Origin: Paludibacter jiangxiensis
GTDB lineage: Bacteria; Bacteroidota; Bacteroidia; Bacteroidales; Paludibacteraceae
Assembly: GCA_945870155.1 (NCBI GenBank)
Contig: CAMBSB010000004.1
Coordinates: forward strand, 1-64,000
Direction of reading: 5' to 3'
DNA length: 64,000 bases
The notes beneath the pieces were generated by a model. That model did no database searches and was not told where the DNA came from. It saw nothing but the letters and a program-made list of their open reading frames with translations. Positions 18,805 through 28,409 of this stretch are shown one piece after another. A program made the position numbers and the translations under genes. The number at the start of each line of letters is the position of its first letter. The stretch's first letter is position 1.

Positions 18805-19495
18805 AAGAGCTGTGATTTTAGCCGGTGGAAAAGGTACTCGCCTTAAACCTTACACCATAAGTTTACCCAAACCCTTGGTTCCGATTGGTGATATGCCAAT
18901 TTTGGAAATAATCATTCGTAAATTAACAAAATCAGGATTCAACCATATTACGATTACAGTTAACCACATGGCCGAAATTATTCGAGCTTATTTTGGCGAT
19001 GGCAGTAAATGGGGAATACTGATAGATTATTCGCTCGAAGATAAACCTTTGAGTACTATGGGGCCGCTAAAACTGATTAAGGACTTACCCGAAAACTTTT
19101 TGGTAATGAACGGTGATGTTTTGACAGATCTGGATTTTGAAAATTTTTATACCGAACATGTACAAAACAAAAATATATTTACCATTTCGGCATATTGCCG
19201 CGATCAAAAAGTAGATTATGGAGTGTTGGAGCTAGGATCAGATAATAAACTAGTGAACTTTGTAGAAAAACCGACAACCCGCTACAATGTGAGCATGGGC
19301 GTTTATATGGCAAGTAAAGATATTCTTGATTATATACCTGAAAATCAATTTTATGGTTTCGACCACTTGATGCTCGATTTGATAAAAGCCAAAAACCCCG
19401 CAACAGTAAAAGTTCATTCAGGATACTGGCTCGATATTGGTCGCCCTGACGATTACGAAAAGGCATGCGAAGATTTTGAAGGAAAAACTTTTTAG
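18797..19495 (+). CDS. Sugar-1-phosphate nucleotidyltransferase
   Basis: This 232-residue single-domain nucleotidyltransferase starts AVILAGGKGTRLKPYTISLP, which contains the pyrophosphorylase signature GGxGTRL and the binding lysine in PKPLVP. FLVMNGDVLTD carries the metal-binding aspartate. It lacks the left-handed helix of GlmU and the CBS domains of PtmE. Homologues form NDP-sugars (mannose-, glucose- or glucosamine-type); the base and sugar cannot be told. The 8-base overlap with the LegB-like gene suggests the two act in sequence. A perfect terminator follows 40 bases after the stop. Confidence 0.87.
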   Translation: MYKRAVILAGGKGTRLKPYTISLPKPLVPIGDMPILEIIIRKLTKSGFNHITITVNHMAEIIRAYFGDGSKWGILIDYSLEDKPLSTMGPLKLIKDLPENFLVMNGDVLTDLDFENFYTEHVQNKNIFTISAYCRDQKVDYGVLELGSDNKLVNFVEKPTTRYNVSMGVYMASKDILDYIPENQFYGFDHLMLDLIKAKNPATVKVHSGYWLDIGRPDDYEKACEDFEGKTF

Positions 19496-19534
19496 TTTTC
19501 AAATACCGCGATTTATAAAGATATATTGATGAAA

Positions 19535-19568
19535 AAGGAGGCTGTCTCACATTTGAGACAGCCTCCTT
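19535..19568. terminator. Bidirectional intrinsic terminator
   Basis: A perfect 15-bp stem, AAGGAGGCTGTCTCA against TGAGACAGCCTCCTT, closes a 4-base loop. It lies between the convergent nucleotidyltransferase (plus) and secreted-protein (minus) genes and can serve both strands. GAGACAGCC hairpins of this kind are familiar in Bacteroidetes. Confidence 0.88.
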
Positions 19569-19589
19569 ATTTATAAATACTTAAGCCAA

Positions 19590-19952
19590 TTATTTTTCAG
19601 CTAAAAGCACTTCTTCGTTTCCGGCAACTGTGAGGTTAAGTACCACAAGATACTTTTTATATTGTTCCTCACTAAGCATAAACTTGGCATTACCAAGGTT
19701 AAAAAACAAAGCTTTTTCTGCTTCTACTTCGTCAGTTTTGTTAATAGCTGACATTACTTTACGTTCAGTTAACTCGAACAAATAGCGAAGTTGATCGCGT
19801 TGTTCATCGCTTGCGTTTAAATAGCGCGTTAGCGAATTCAGTGTAACTTCGTTGTTTAACTTGCTGAATACTTTATAATCATTTAATTCTAATGCAAATG
19901 AGTTTCCGTAAACAGCCAATGCAAATAATGCTGATAATACAATCTTTTTCAT
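19590..19952 (-). CDS. Small secreted protein of unknown function
   Basis: Starting at the ATG at 19952 (preceded by the purine-rich AAAAAGAAAAAGGT) the product has 120 residues. A clear signal peptide MKKIVLSALFALAVYGNSFA is followed by a mature, mostly helical protein. A longer reading frame upstream would bury the signal peptide, so it was not used. The mature part has two likely helical segments (ASDEQRDQLRYLFELTERKV and LSEEQYKKYLVVLNLTV) like those of Spy/CpxP-type or Bacteroidales-specific periplasmic proteins, but I cannot name a family. A promoter box TATCTTTGC (minus strand, 20051-20059) gives a leader of about 100 bases. Confidence 0.75.
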   Translation of the reverse strand: MKKIVLSALFALAVYGNSFALELNDYKVFSKLNNEVTLNSLTRYLNASDEQRDQLRYLFELTERKVMSAINKTDEVEAEKALFFNLGNAKFMLSEEQYKKYLVVLNLTVAGNEEVLLAEK

Positions 19953-20586
19953 ACCTTTTTCTTTTTTAAAAATTATACACAATCTTAGTTTAAATTGGTT
20001 ATTCCACTTTGAAATAACTTTGTCATAACAATTTGTTTTAATTTGACACTGCAAAGATACATGTTATAAAACATATTTTTGGCATGTTTTTCATCAAAAA
20101 TGTGTTTCAAGATTGTATAATAATTTTAAAAATTCAAACTTTTTGATTTAAACTATTCATTTATAGCAATATAAATAATATAGACAGGATGTTACAAACA
20201 TGTTACATTTAACACTTTTTATAATTGAAAAAAGCTGATTTTTATGTTGTAAAACATGTTTTTGAGGATTTTTGATGAAAAAGTGAATGAAAAATTCGAA
20301 AAAATGAAATCCTAAATGCTACATAATACTAACAAACAATTTCGATATTTCTCATATTTGCTAAATATTTTCCAAAGTATAGTCAGAAAAAAATCAAAAA
20401 ATAATCTAAAACATATTTGAATAATAAGTTAAATTCAACAGCATAAAATATATTTACAAAAAAAACATATATATAAATAAAATTATTGTTATTTTTGTTG
20501 CAACTTTCCATTTTATTTATAATTATTTACCCGATAAGAAAATAATTTATATAAATATCTATTAATAAGCTAAAAATATAAGTATT
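19953..20586. promoter_or_regulatory. Long divergent intergenic region with direct and inverted repeats
   Basis: This 634-base AT-rich spacer has no credible gene. It contains a minus-strand -7 box at 20051-20059 and a plus-strand TATTTTTG box at 20490-20497. A 22-base direct repeat ATGTTRTAAAACATRTTTTT lies at 20061-20082 and again at 20244-20265. A 15-bp perfect inverted repeat (TTTTTCATCAAAAAT at 20087-20101, its complement at 20268-20282) follows each copy closely. The arrangement suggests paired regulatory sites or a decayed element. Confidence 0.5.
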
Positions 20587-23500
20587 ATGAAAAAGAATTT
20601 ATTTATCATTCTAATGTTAACTATTACTTTTAAGGTTTTTGGGATAGTTTATAATGTTACAGTACCGGCCGTAACAAAAGCTTGTTATATTGCAGGCGAA
20701 ATGAACTCGTGGGCACAAGAGGCAATGATTAAAATAGATGCTACACATTACACAATTGACTTAAGCTCAGCTACGGCATTACAAAAATACAAGTATTGTT
20801 CCGGACCTTCATGGAACTATGTGGAAAACACTCCAAATGGTGATAACAGGTCATACACTGCAAATGACATTGTTAGTTCGTGGGCATTGGTTTATGACCC
20901 GACAGTTATTGCTACAGATGTTAAATATAGCGTAACCGTTCCAGTTGGTACCAATGTATGTTATATAGCCGGAGCATCAAACAGTTGGCAATTTCAGGAA
21001 ATGACAAAAACTGATGCAACACATTTTACCATTACTATAAATACTGCACTCCCTAATTCTTATAAATATTGCTCAGGTCCCGGTTGGAAATACGAGGAAC
21101 TTGATGCTGCGAATCAACCAATTGCGAATAGAAATTATAATGCGAATGATGTTGTAATAAAATGGGCAGAAATATATATCCCAACAGTTACTTATAATGT
21201 TACAGTGCCTTCAGGTACTAATGCTTGCTATATTGCAGGTGAAATGAATAATTGGGCTCATCAGGCTATGGATAAAATAGATGATACGCATTACAGATTA
21301 ACAATTCAAAATGCAACAACAACTCAAAAATACAAATACTCTTCAGGTCCGGACTGGAGTTATGAGGAATTGAACTCAGCAGGCGAAAAAATAGAAAACA
21401 GATCATATTCAGCTTCTGACATTGTGGCAAAATGGTCTTCAATTTGGAATCCTGGTGAGCTTGTTACGCCAATTGCTAACACATTAACACTTGCCTCAGG
21501 TAAAGTTGAAAGATATTCATTCAACAAAGCTGCAATCAACAACCGAACAGTAGATGTTTGGCTACCAGCCGGATACACAACAGATAAAAAATATTCAGTT
21601 TTATATATGCACGATGGTCAAATGCTTTTTGATGCCACCCAAACCTGGAACAATCAGGAATGGAAAGTAGATGAAACAATTTCTCAACTTATTCAAAATG
21701 GTGAAATAAAAGACCTTATCGTGGTAGGTGTTTGGAATAGTACAAATCGATATAGTGAATTTTATCCTGAAAAATCACTTAATTATTTACCTTCAGATAT
21801 TAAAACCCAAAAAATGACCGAATTTAACAATGAACCAAAAGGAGATGAATATTTAAGTTTTATTGTCGATGATTTAAAACCATTTATCGACAAAACATAT
21901 TCGGTTTATTCAGATCAATCAAATACTTATATTGCAGGTTCAAGTATGGGTGGACTGATTTCGTGGTATGCGCTTTGCGAATATCCTTCTGTTTTAGGTG
22001 GAGCTATTTGCATGTCGACCCATTGGGCTAATAATGAATTGGATAGCCCTTCTATTCCTGATTCGTTCCGAAAATATTTATTAGCAAAAATGCCCAGTCC
22101 ACAGAATCATACTTTATATTTCGACCATGGTACTGTAGGGTTGGATGCAAATTATCCACAGCATCAGGTATTGACTGATACAATAATGAGATTTAAAAAA
22201 TATAGTGCAAGCAACTGGATTACAAGAACTTATTCAGGTGACGATCATAACGAAACATGCTGGGCAAATAGATTTAATATTCCGCTAAAGTTCATGTTCA
22301 AAAAGGCAGATGTAACTTTAGCTTTGATTACCCAATTTGAACAAAAATCATTCGAATGTGGAAGCACAATACCTATAGTTTGGGACAATAACTCATTGGT
22401 AACCAATGTAAAAATTGAATTTTCGGGCGATAATGGAGTTACATGGTCAACAATAGCAGCTTCAGTTGCAGCCTCAAATAAAACTTTTAACTGGACAGCA
22501 CCAAACACAGCACTTTATGAGTGTAAAATAAGAATTAGTAGTACAACAAATGCTGGATTAATGGTAGAATCACCCGGAATTTTTGTTTTATACAATCATT
22601 TAGCAACAAAAGTAGAACCGCTATTAAAAAACTATTTGCCTGTATTTGTTTATCCTTATAATCAACAATATCCGGTTACAACAGCCACAGATTCACAAAT
22701 AATAAATGGTAAAGTTGGAAATGCATGTGGACCAACAGCGGTATCAAACATATTATCCTTTTGGGAGTTTCCAAGAAAAGGATTTAGTTCAAGAACTTTT
22801 ACCGATCATTTAAATTGCGTGTGGTCAGCAAATTTTTCAGAAACAGAATATAAATATGATTTAATAACTGATAAACTTAATATTAATAGTCCTCAAGCAG
22901 TAATAGATGCCAATGCAACATTGATGTATCATGCCGGAGTTGCCATGCATGATACCTGGAGAACGGGTAATAGTTCCGGTGCACTTCAAGCATTTAAAAC
23001 ATATTTCGGCTATAATTCAAATGCAAAAGAATTAAACAGAGATAATTACACTCCCGAACAATGGGAAAAAGTAATGAAATCGGAATTAAGCCTGGGGCGT
23101 CCTCAAATAGTGCAAGGTTGGGCAAAAATTAATCCCGATGGTAGTCACGATGGGCATTGGTTTATGTGTGATGGATATTCCGAGGAAAACACTTACCACG
23201 TAAGTTATAATTATGGTGCAGGAAGTGATTGGTATTTTCCATTATATGAATTTGGCATTTACAAATTAAAAAATTGGATATTTGCATATTTAGAACCTGA
23301 TTTTAAAGGAAAGAAGATTTCATTAACAAGTCTGGCAGGGAATGAATATTGGCAGAAAGGAACTCAAAAAAACCTAATTTGGACGAGTACAAATGTTGCA
23401 AAAATAAAAATTGAATTTTCGGGCGACAATGGCATTACCTGGTCGGAAGTTGCTTCTAATATTGATGCAAATTTAGGAAATTACAATATTAATTTACCCA

Positions 23501-24798
23501 ATGCTGAATATGAAAAATGCAAAATAAGGATTACCGACATGGATAATATTAATATTTCAAGCCACAATCAAATAACATTTTCAATTTTCGACACTAAAGA
23601 ATTGACCCTCAAGCAATCAATTCCCACACAAATTACATGCAAAAGTAAATTACCTATACGTTGGATAGCAAAAGGATTAAATACTGTAAAAATTGAATAT
23701 ACCGAAAATGAAACTGAATGGTTATTCATTGGTGATACAATTGCTTCAGCTCAAAATTTTATTTGGACTGTACCTGATAAAATAATTCAAAATTGTAAAA
23801 TCAGGATTTCAGATAAATCAGATAACAGTCTGTTTGCTAGTTCTTCAGCATTTACAGTTAACAAAACAGTAAAAGTTGGTGGCCCATACATCATTGATAA
23901 TAACACCTTAGTTTTGTGTCATTTCAACAAAAACTATGTAAATGAAATAGAACCAACAAAAACACTTACAGCTTATAATTCAACTAGTTTTGAAGAAAAT
24001 TTTGATTTATCGCTCGATTATGGGTTGAAAATTGATAATTCGAGCTCAACATCATATAGTTGTGTTGTAGTACCACATTCCGAATTATTAAGTTTAATTG
24101 GCGATTGGACTATTGACTTTTGGTTTAAAATTCTGTCCTGGGGAAGTGGAACTGTTGCTTATCCATTTATTTTTTTTAAGCCTGGTGCTAACTATTTTAT
24201 AAATTTAAATGCGTCAAATCAAACATTAAGAGCAGGTTACGATTATGATGGCGGCGCTGAATTTTTGGATTTACCTATAAATTCATTAGTGTTAAATAAA
24301 TGGTTTCATCTTTCGTTTACAAGAAACACTTTAAACAATACCTTAAATTGTTATATTCATAACGACAAAAGAGCTTTAACTACTAGTAAATCAATCATAT
24401 ATAATCCAACACATATACCCAAAACAAATACTAATGATATAAGGATTGGTGGTTATAATTATGGATCGAATGTACAGTTTGATGGATATATTGACGAACT
24501 TAGAATAAGTAATGTGGTACGGAACTTTGAAACAACCGGATTGTCGGAAATAAAAGCAAGTAAACTATTTGAAATTTCACCTAATCCTTCGAAAGGATAT
24601 ATCGAAATCACATGCAAAAAAGCAATACAAGAGCCTGCAAAATTAACAATAGTGAACCTTAATGGTCAAATTATTCTTGAAAAAATATTGTTATCCGAAA
24701 AACAAACATTAAATTTGACAGCATTTGAAAAAGGTATCTATTTTATTCAGTTTAAAAACAAGGAAAAATCGGAAACGAAAAAGTTAATTTTGTACTAA
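20587..24798 (+). CDS. T9SS-secreted multidomain protein: CBM-like repeats, esterase, C10-type cysteine protease, LamG-like domain
   Basis: This 1403-residue protein has a signal peptide (MKKNLFIILMLTITFKVFG). Three related beta-domains start near residues 22, 114 and 203, each with VPxxTxxCYIAGxxNxW, like starch-binding CBM20/48 folds. Residues about 300-570 form a Fes/CE1-type esterase with GSSMGG (nucleophile S453) and a likely catalytic H554. After an Ig-like domain (about 578-680) comes a streptopain-like C10 peptidase with C714 (NACGPTAVSNIL) and H857 (GHWFMCDGY). Two more Ig-like domains (about 915-1095), a concanavalin/LamG-like domain (about 1105-1320) and a type A T9SS sorting domain (ISPNPSKGYIEI to LILY) follow. 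It is probably a surface hydrolase for glycan- or protein-rich substrates. Combining these two enzyme classes is unusual. Confidence 0.85.
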   Translation: MKKNLFIILMLTITFKVFGIVYNVTVPAVTKACYIAGEMNSWAQEAMIKIDATHYTIDLSSATALQKYKYCSGPSWNYVENTPNGDNRSYTANDIVSSWALVYDPTVIATDVKYSVTVPVGTNVCYIAGASNSWQFQEMTKTDATHFTITINTALPNSYKYCSGPGWKYEELDAANQPIANRNYNANDVVIKWAEIYIPTVTYNVTVPSGTNACYIAGEMNNWAHQAMDKIDDTHYRLTIQNATTTQKYKYSSGPDWSYEELNSAGEKIENRSYSASDIVAKWSSIWNPGELVTPIANTLTLASGKVERYSFNKAAINNRTVDVWLPAGYTTDKKYSVLYMHDGQMLFDATQTWNNQEWKVDETISQLIQNGEIKDLIVVGVWNSTNRYSEFYPEKSLNYLPSDIKTQKMTEFNNEPKGDEYLSFIVDDLKPFIDKTYSVYSDQSNTYIAGSSMGGLISWYALCEYPSVLGGAICMSTHWANNELDSPSIPDSFRKYLLAKMPSPQNHTLYFDHGTVGLDANYPQHQVLTDTIMRFKKYSASNWITRTYSGDDHNETCWANRFNIPLKFMFKKADVTLALITQFEQKSFECGSTIPIVWDNNSLVTNVKIEFSGDNGVTWSTIAASVAASNKTFNWTAPNTALYECKIRISSTTNAGLMVESPGIFVLYNHLATKVEPLLKNYLPVFVYPYNQQYPVTTATDSQIINGKVGNACGPTAVSNILSFWEFPRKGFSSRTFTDHLNCVWSANFSETEYKYDLITDKLNINSPQAVIDANATLMYHAGVAMHDTWRTGNSSGALQAFKTYFGYNSNAKELNRDNYTPEQWEKVMKSELSLGRPQIVQGWAKINPDGSHDGHWFMCDGYSEENTYHVSYNYGAGSDWYFPLYEFGIYKLKNWIFAYLEPDFKGKKISLTSLAGNEYWQKGTQKNLIWTSTNVAKIKIEFSGDNGITWSEVASNIDANLGNYNINLPNAEYEKCKIRITDMDNINISSHNQITFSIFDTKELTLKQSIPTQITCKSKLPIRWIAKGLNTVKIEYTENETEWLFIGDTIASAQNFIWTVPDKIIQNCKIRISDKSDNSLFASSSAFTVNKTVKVGGPYIIDNNTLVLCHFNKNYVNEIEPTKTLTAYNSTSFEENFDLSLDYGLKIDNSSSTSYSCVVVPHSELLSLIGDWTIDFWFKILSWGSGTVAYPFIFFKPGANYFINLNASNQTLRAGYDYDGGAEFLDLPINSLVLNKWFHLSFTRNTLNNTLNCYIHNDKRALTTSKSIIYNPTHIPKTNTNDIRIGGYNYGSNVQFDGYIDELRISNVVRNFETTGLSEIKASKLFEISPNPSKGYIEITCKKAIQEPAKLTIVNLNGQIILEKILLSEKQTLNLTAFEKGIYFIQFKNKEKSETKKLILY

Positions 24799-24971
24799 TA
24801 TTGAGCTATTAAGCTGTAAAAAGTTTTATCAAGGATGTTTTCACTTATATTTGTATGCTTTTCACTGAAATATTTTTGTTTGCATACACATTGCTTATAC
24901 ATTTGCATTATTATAAATTTATAAGTAAACAACAAATTACAGATTTAACAATTTAATAAAGAAGGTAAATT

Positions 24972-26069
24972 ATGAAAACATTCAATTATTTTATGGTAAT
25001 GCTTGCAATAAGTATTATTACATGGAGTTGTTCAAACAACGAAATATCAAATGAAGCATCTGTTAAAACATCTATGGAAACTGGTGTTATAGAATTAAGT
25101 ACATCTTTGAATGCCATTGCAAATTCAGAAGGTTATCAGGTTTTGTCAATTTCATCAATTAATGAGAACACTTCTAGTAAAGTTTTAAGTATCAGTCCAC
25201 TGGTCATTGACTCTACTTTTAGCAGCATTGTTTTGGCAGATATTGCAGGAGTATGGGATTATAAAGCAATCAGTTACAAAAAAGGTCCGTCTATGTATAT
25301 GCGCTATTTCACAAAAACAGCTGTAAGCGATAAAATGGTATTACGTTTACCTGAAGAAAAAGCAAAAAGACCAAAAATTTTGTTTCAGTTCACTCCTACT
25401 GATACTTTATTGGCAAATAATTATGTAATATCATTATCAAAATACGATTATAAGTTTAATCGATTTTTAGGTTGGGATTACAAGATGGCTTCAACTATTA
25501 ATATAAAAGCAGTAGATGCCGGAGCATTAAACATCCAATCATCTAGTTCAAAAGCAAGTGGTTACAAATATGCTTCTGAGTTTATATTTACCGATGGTAA
25601 CAAAATTAACACCAGTTATTCAACAGGAGATACTGCCATTAGCATTTATTCGATTAGCAATGCTGTAAAAAATCTTTATGAAGAAAAGTTTACTGCAATA
25701 AAAACTTCAACTGACAACAAACACAGAGAAAGACTTTATACATTAACAGTTGGTGATGTCAAAATTGTACGCGAACCCGGAAAAAATGGCTTGGATAGTG
25801 CAAAAGTTTATTTAAAAGGTGTTTTACAACTCAATTCAAAGGTTGAAATTATTGATATTGTTGCCTCAACTGACCCAACAGACAATTCGGTGATTCAGAA
25901 AAAACGCGAATTAAAAATTACTTTTGACGATGGAACCAGTAAAACAATGACTGAATTGCTCGGAACTTCGGTTGATTTAATCCGTCAAATTTTTGCTACA
26001 CTTCGCCAATCAACTTTTGCTGTTGATATAGTTGATGCTATTGCTTGGGATGTTTATAAGAATAAATAA
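24972..26069 (+). CDS. Lipoprotein of unknown function
   Basis: This 365-residue protein has a lipoprotein signal (MKTFNYFMVMLAISIITWSC, lipidated C20) and so should sit in the periplasm or on the outer membrane. The mature part has no motif that I recognise. It has mixed strand and helix character, with a central FTPTDTLLANNYVISL region. It follows the large T9SS protein by 173 bases and is followed by a terminator. Its position before the LytS/LytTR pair may mean it belongs to that surface regulon, but this is only inferred from location. Confidence 0.75.
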   Translation: MKTFNYFMVMLAISIITWSCSNNEISNEASVKTSMETGVIELSTSLNAIANSEGYQVLSISSINENTSSKVLSISPLVIDSTFSSIVLADIAGVWDYKAISYKKGPSMYMRYFTKTAVSDKMVLRLPEEKAKRPKILFQFTPTDTLLANNYVISLSKYDYKFNRFLGWDYKMASTINIKAVDAGALNIQSSSSKASGYKYASEFIFTDGNKINTSYSTGDTAISIYSISNAVKNLYEEKFTAIKTSTDNKHRERLYTLTVGDVKIVREPGKNGLDSAKVYLKGVLQLNSKVEIIDIVASTDPTDNSVIQKKRELKITFDDGTSKTMTELLGTSVDLIRQIFATLRQSTFAVDIVDAIAWDVYKNK

Positions 26070-26112
26070 TAAACCATATATCATTATATATCAAGCTATT
26101 TAGAATTTAGTA

Positions 26113-26145
26113 TAGGGGAAGAGTCATAAACTTCCCCTAATTTTT
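26113..26145 (+). terminator. Intrinsic terminator after the lipoprotein gene
   Basis: TAGGGGAAG pairs with CTTCCCCTA (9 bp, 9-base loop), followed by ATTTTT. It lies 44 bases past the stop codon and separates this gene from the histidine kinase gene. Confidence 0.8.
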
Positions 26146-26191
26146 ATAAAATAAAAATTGGTAAAAACATCTACAATAAAATATTTCAACA

Positions 26192-27340
26192 ATGTATATA
26201 AAAAATAAGACTATCAATTTAAAATACATTGAAATTATCATTTATTTCATTATTTGGTTAAGTGTATTCACTTTACCTTACTTTATTCATCGCGAAAATT
26301 ATATAGTAGATTGGGAAAAAGTAATAATTGAATGGCTGAGATTATTCGCATATTTAACTATTTTCATACTAAATGTTTATTTACTCATCCCTAAATACCT
26401 CTTTAACAAAAACTATAAATTATATATTAGCCTTTCTATTTTAACTATTATTTTTGTATTAAGTTCGAGTATTGCTTTACAAAAATTCTTAAAACCATCA
26501 AACACTTTATCCATGCCACCCATGGAAATTGGTCCTGGTATGCCACCCATGGAATTAGGAAACAATATGCCTGCACCAATGGGTTACAGAGCACCAAAAG
26601 CACCAATGGAAAAATCGCTATTTATGATTATTGTTGATAATCTGATAATTGCATTTTTGGTTTTTGCGGCTGGAACTACTATAAAACTAATGACTCGTTG
26701 GCTCAACGAAGAAGAAAAAAGGAAAGATGTGGAAAAGGAGCAATTGAAAACTGAACTTGCACTTTTAAGACATCAGGTAAGTCCGCATTTTTTTATGAAT
26801 ACGCTTAACAATATACACGCATTGATTGATATAAATTCAGATACAGCCAAAGATGCAGTTATCAGACTTTCTACATTGATGCGATATTTGCTTTACGAAA
26901 CTTCCCATGGTCAGACTAGTCTACAAAAAGAAATTGATTTTATTGAAAGTTACATTATACTCATGCAACTAAGATTTTCAAAAAAAGTGAAAATCACACT
27001 CGATATTCAAAAAAAGCTACCGGCAATTCAAATTCCTCCTATGCTTTTTATAACGTTTATTGAAAATGCATTTAAACATGGTGTAAGTTATCAGAACGAA
27101 TCATTTGTTATTTTTAAGCTCCAATTAATTGATAATCAGATTATTTGCAAAATAAAAAACAGCAAAAACAAACAAGTAGAAAATTACAATAAATCATATT
27201 CCGGAATAGGTTTAACTAACATTCGAAAAAGTTTAAATTTGCTTTTTGAAAACGATTATTATTTAAATATTACCGAAAATGAAAAAGAATTTGAAGTTGA
27301 TTTAAAAATACCAATTTACAATAATAACATAAGCTCATAA
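26192..27340 (+). CDS. LytS/YehU-type sensor histidine kinase with a Met-rich loop
   Basis: This 382-residue kinase has four membrane helices (about residues 8-30, 43-63, 72-97 and 147-166) and the His_kinase domain of the LytS family. The phospho-accepting H199 lies in LRHQVSPHFFMNTLNN and the ATPase segment is PPMLFITFIENAFKHG. Between helices 3 and 4, on the likely periplasmic side, a loop at 108-139 holds seven methionines and many prolines in an imperfect 9-residue repeat (MPPMEIGPG, MPPMELGNN, MPAPMGYRA). The response regulator gene follows after 216 bases that contain a dispersed repeat. The kinase presumably phosphorylates that regulator in response to an envelope signal. Confidence 0.92.
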   Translation: MYIKNKTINLKYIEIIIYFIIWLSVFTLPYFIHRENYIVDWEKVIIEWLRLFAYLTIFILNVYLLIPKYLFNKNYKLYISLSILTIIFVLSSSIALQKFLKPSNTLSMPPMEIGPGMPPMELGNNMPAPMGYRAPKAPMEKSLFMIIVDNLIIAFLVFAAGTTIKLMTRWLNEEEKRKDVEKEQLKTELALLRHQVSPHFFMNTLNNIHALIDINSDTAKDAVIRLSTLMRYLLYETSHGQTSLQKEIDFIESYIILMQLRFSKKVKITLDIQKKLPAIQIPPMLFITFIENAFKHGVSYQNESFVIFKLQLIDNQIICKIKNSKNKQVENYNKSYSGIGLTNIRKSLNLLFENDYYLNITENEKEFEVDLKIPIYNNNISS

Positions 27341-27512
27341 AAATTTTATAACGAACTATTATAAATCAGTTAAACATAAAACACTAATTTTTAGCGAGAA
27401 ACATATCACTATAATCAAGCAAAAACACATGAAACTTACATGTTCAAAATTAAAAATTTGGACAAAAGGTGAAGATATATCATTATTTAAAAAACATAAT
27501 TACCTGTCAAAT

Positions 27513-27538
27513 TCCCCCTTTAGGGGGATAGGGGGCAG
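27513..27538 (+). repeat. Dispersed C5/G5 intergenic repeat, copy B
   Basis: TTCCCCCTTTAGGGGGATAG followed by GGGGCA, 19 bases before the response-regulator start codon. Here it separates two genes that normally form one operon, and its hairpin lies in the leader of the regulator. Confidence 0.75.
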
Positions 27539-27556
27539 ATAAAATATTATAAACCT

Positions 27557-28273
27557 ATGAAAATAAAGTGCTTGGCAATAGACGATGAACCTTTGGCATT
27601 AGAACAAATTAGCATATACATTGACAAAACTCCTTTTCTTGAAAAAGTAGCTTTGTGCCAAAGTTCTTATGAGGCTATAGAGTTTTTATCAACAAACGAA
27701 GTAGATTTGATGTTTGTTGACATAAATATGCCTGACATAAACGGCATAGACTTAGTAAAATCATTAGCGAATAAGCCACAGATAATTTTCACAACAGCCT
27801 ACAGTGAATATGCTATCGAAGGTTTTAAAGTGGATGCAATTGATTATATCTTAAAACCAATTAGTTACAATAACTTTTTAAAGGCTGCCAACAAAGCTTT
27901 TTCATGGTTCGAGTTAAATCAAAAACAGCCTGAAACTCTACAAACCACACAAGATTCATTATTTGTAAAATCGGAATATAAGTTAATAAAAATCATGCTT
28001 TCCGAAATAAAATATATTGAAAGTGCCAACGAATATGTTCAAATTCATATTGATAACGAAAAACCAATTTCAACACTGATTCGACTGAAAAATATGGAAG
28101 AGCAACTTCCTAAAAACCACTTTATGCGTGTACACCGCTCATTTATTGTGAATCTCGATAAAGTGAAAATAATTGACCGCAATCGCATAGTTTTTGACAA
28201 AGTATATATTCCTATTGGCGATCAATATAAAGATGTTTTTCAAGCTTTTATTGATAAAACATTTTTGGTTTAG
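27557..28273 (+). CDS. LytTR-family response regulator
   Basis: This 238-residue regulator has a receiver domain (1-120) with the acidic pocket D9/D10, phospho-acceptor D55 in MFVDINMPDI and the conserved Lys in YILKPIS. It is followed by a LytTR DNA-binding domain (about 137-238; IKYIESANEYVQIHI, FMRVHRSFIVNLDKV). LytTR regulators bind direct repeats in target promoters. It is paired with the LytS-type kinase just upstream. Likely targets are nearby surface-protein genes, though no repeated LytTR box was recognised. Confidence 0.94.
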   Translation: MKIKCLAIDDEPLALEQISIYIDKTPFLEKVALCQSSYEAIEFLSTNEVDLMFVDINMPDINGIDLVKSLANKPQIIFTTAYSEYAIEGFKVDAIDYILKPISYNNFLKAANKAFSWFELNQKQPETLQTTQDSLFVKSEYKLIKIMLSEIKYIESANEYVQIHIDNEKPISTLIRLKNMEEQLPKNHFMRVHRSFIVNLDKVKIIDRNRIVFDKVYIPIGDQYKDVFQAFIDKTFLV

Positions 28274-28380
28274 CATTTTTATAAATAATTTATATTAAAT
28301 TAGAATACCCCTGAATAAATAAAAGTTAGAACACATAAGTAGATGATTAAAGATTACTAAAAAAATTATTAACTATATAA

Positions 28381-28409
28381 TTCCCCCTTCAGGGGGCTAG
28401 GGGGCAGGT
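28381..28409 (+). repeat. Dispersed C5/G5 intergenic repeat, copy C
   Basis: TTCCCCCTTCAGGGGGCTAG followed by GGGGCAGGT, 18 bases before the LRR-protein start. The position relative to the start codon is almost the same as in copy B. Confidence 0.75.
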
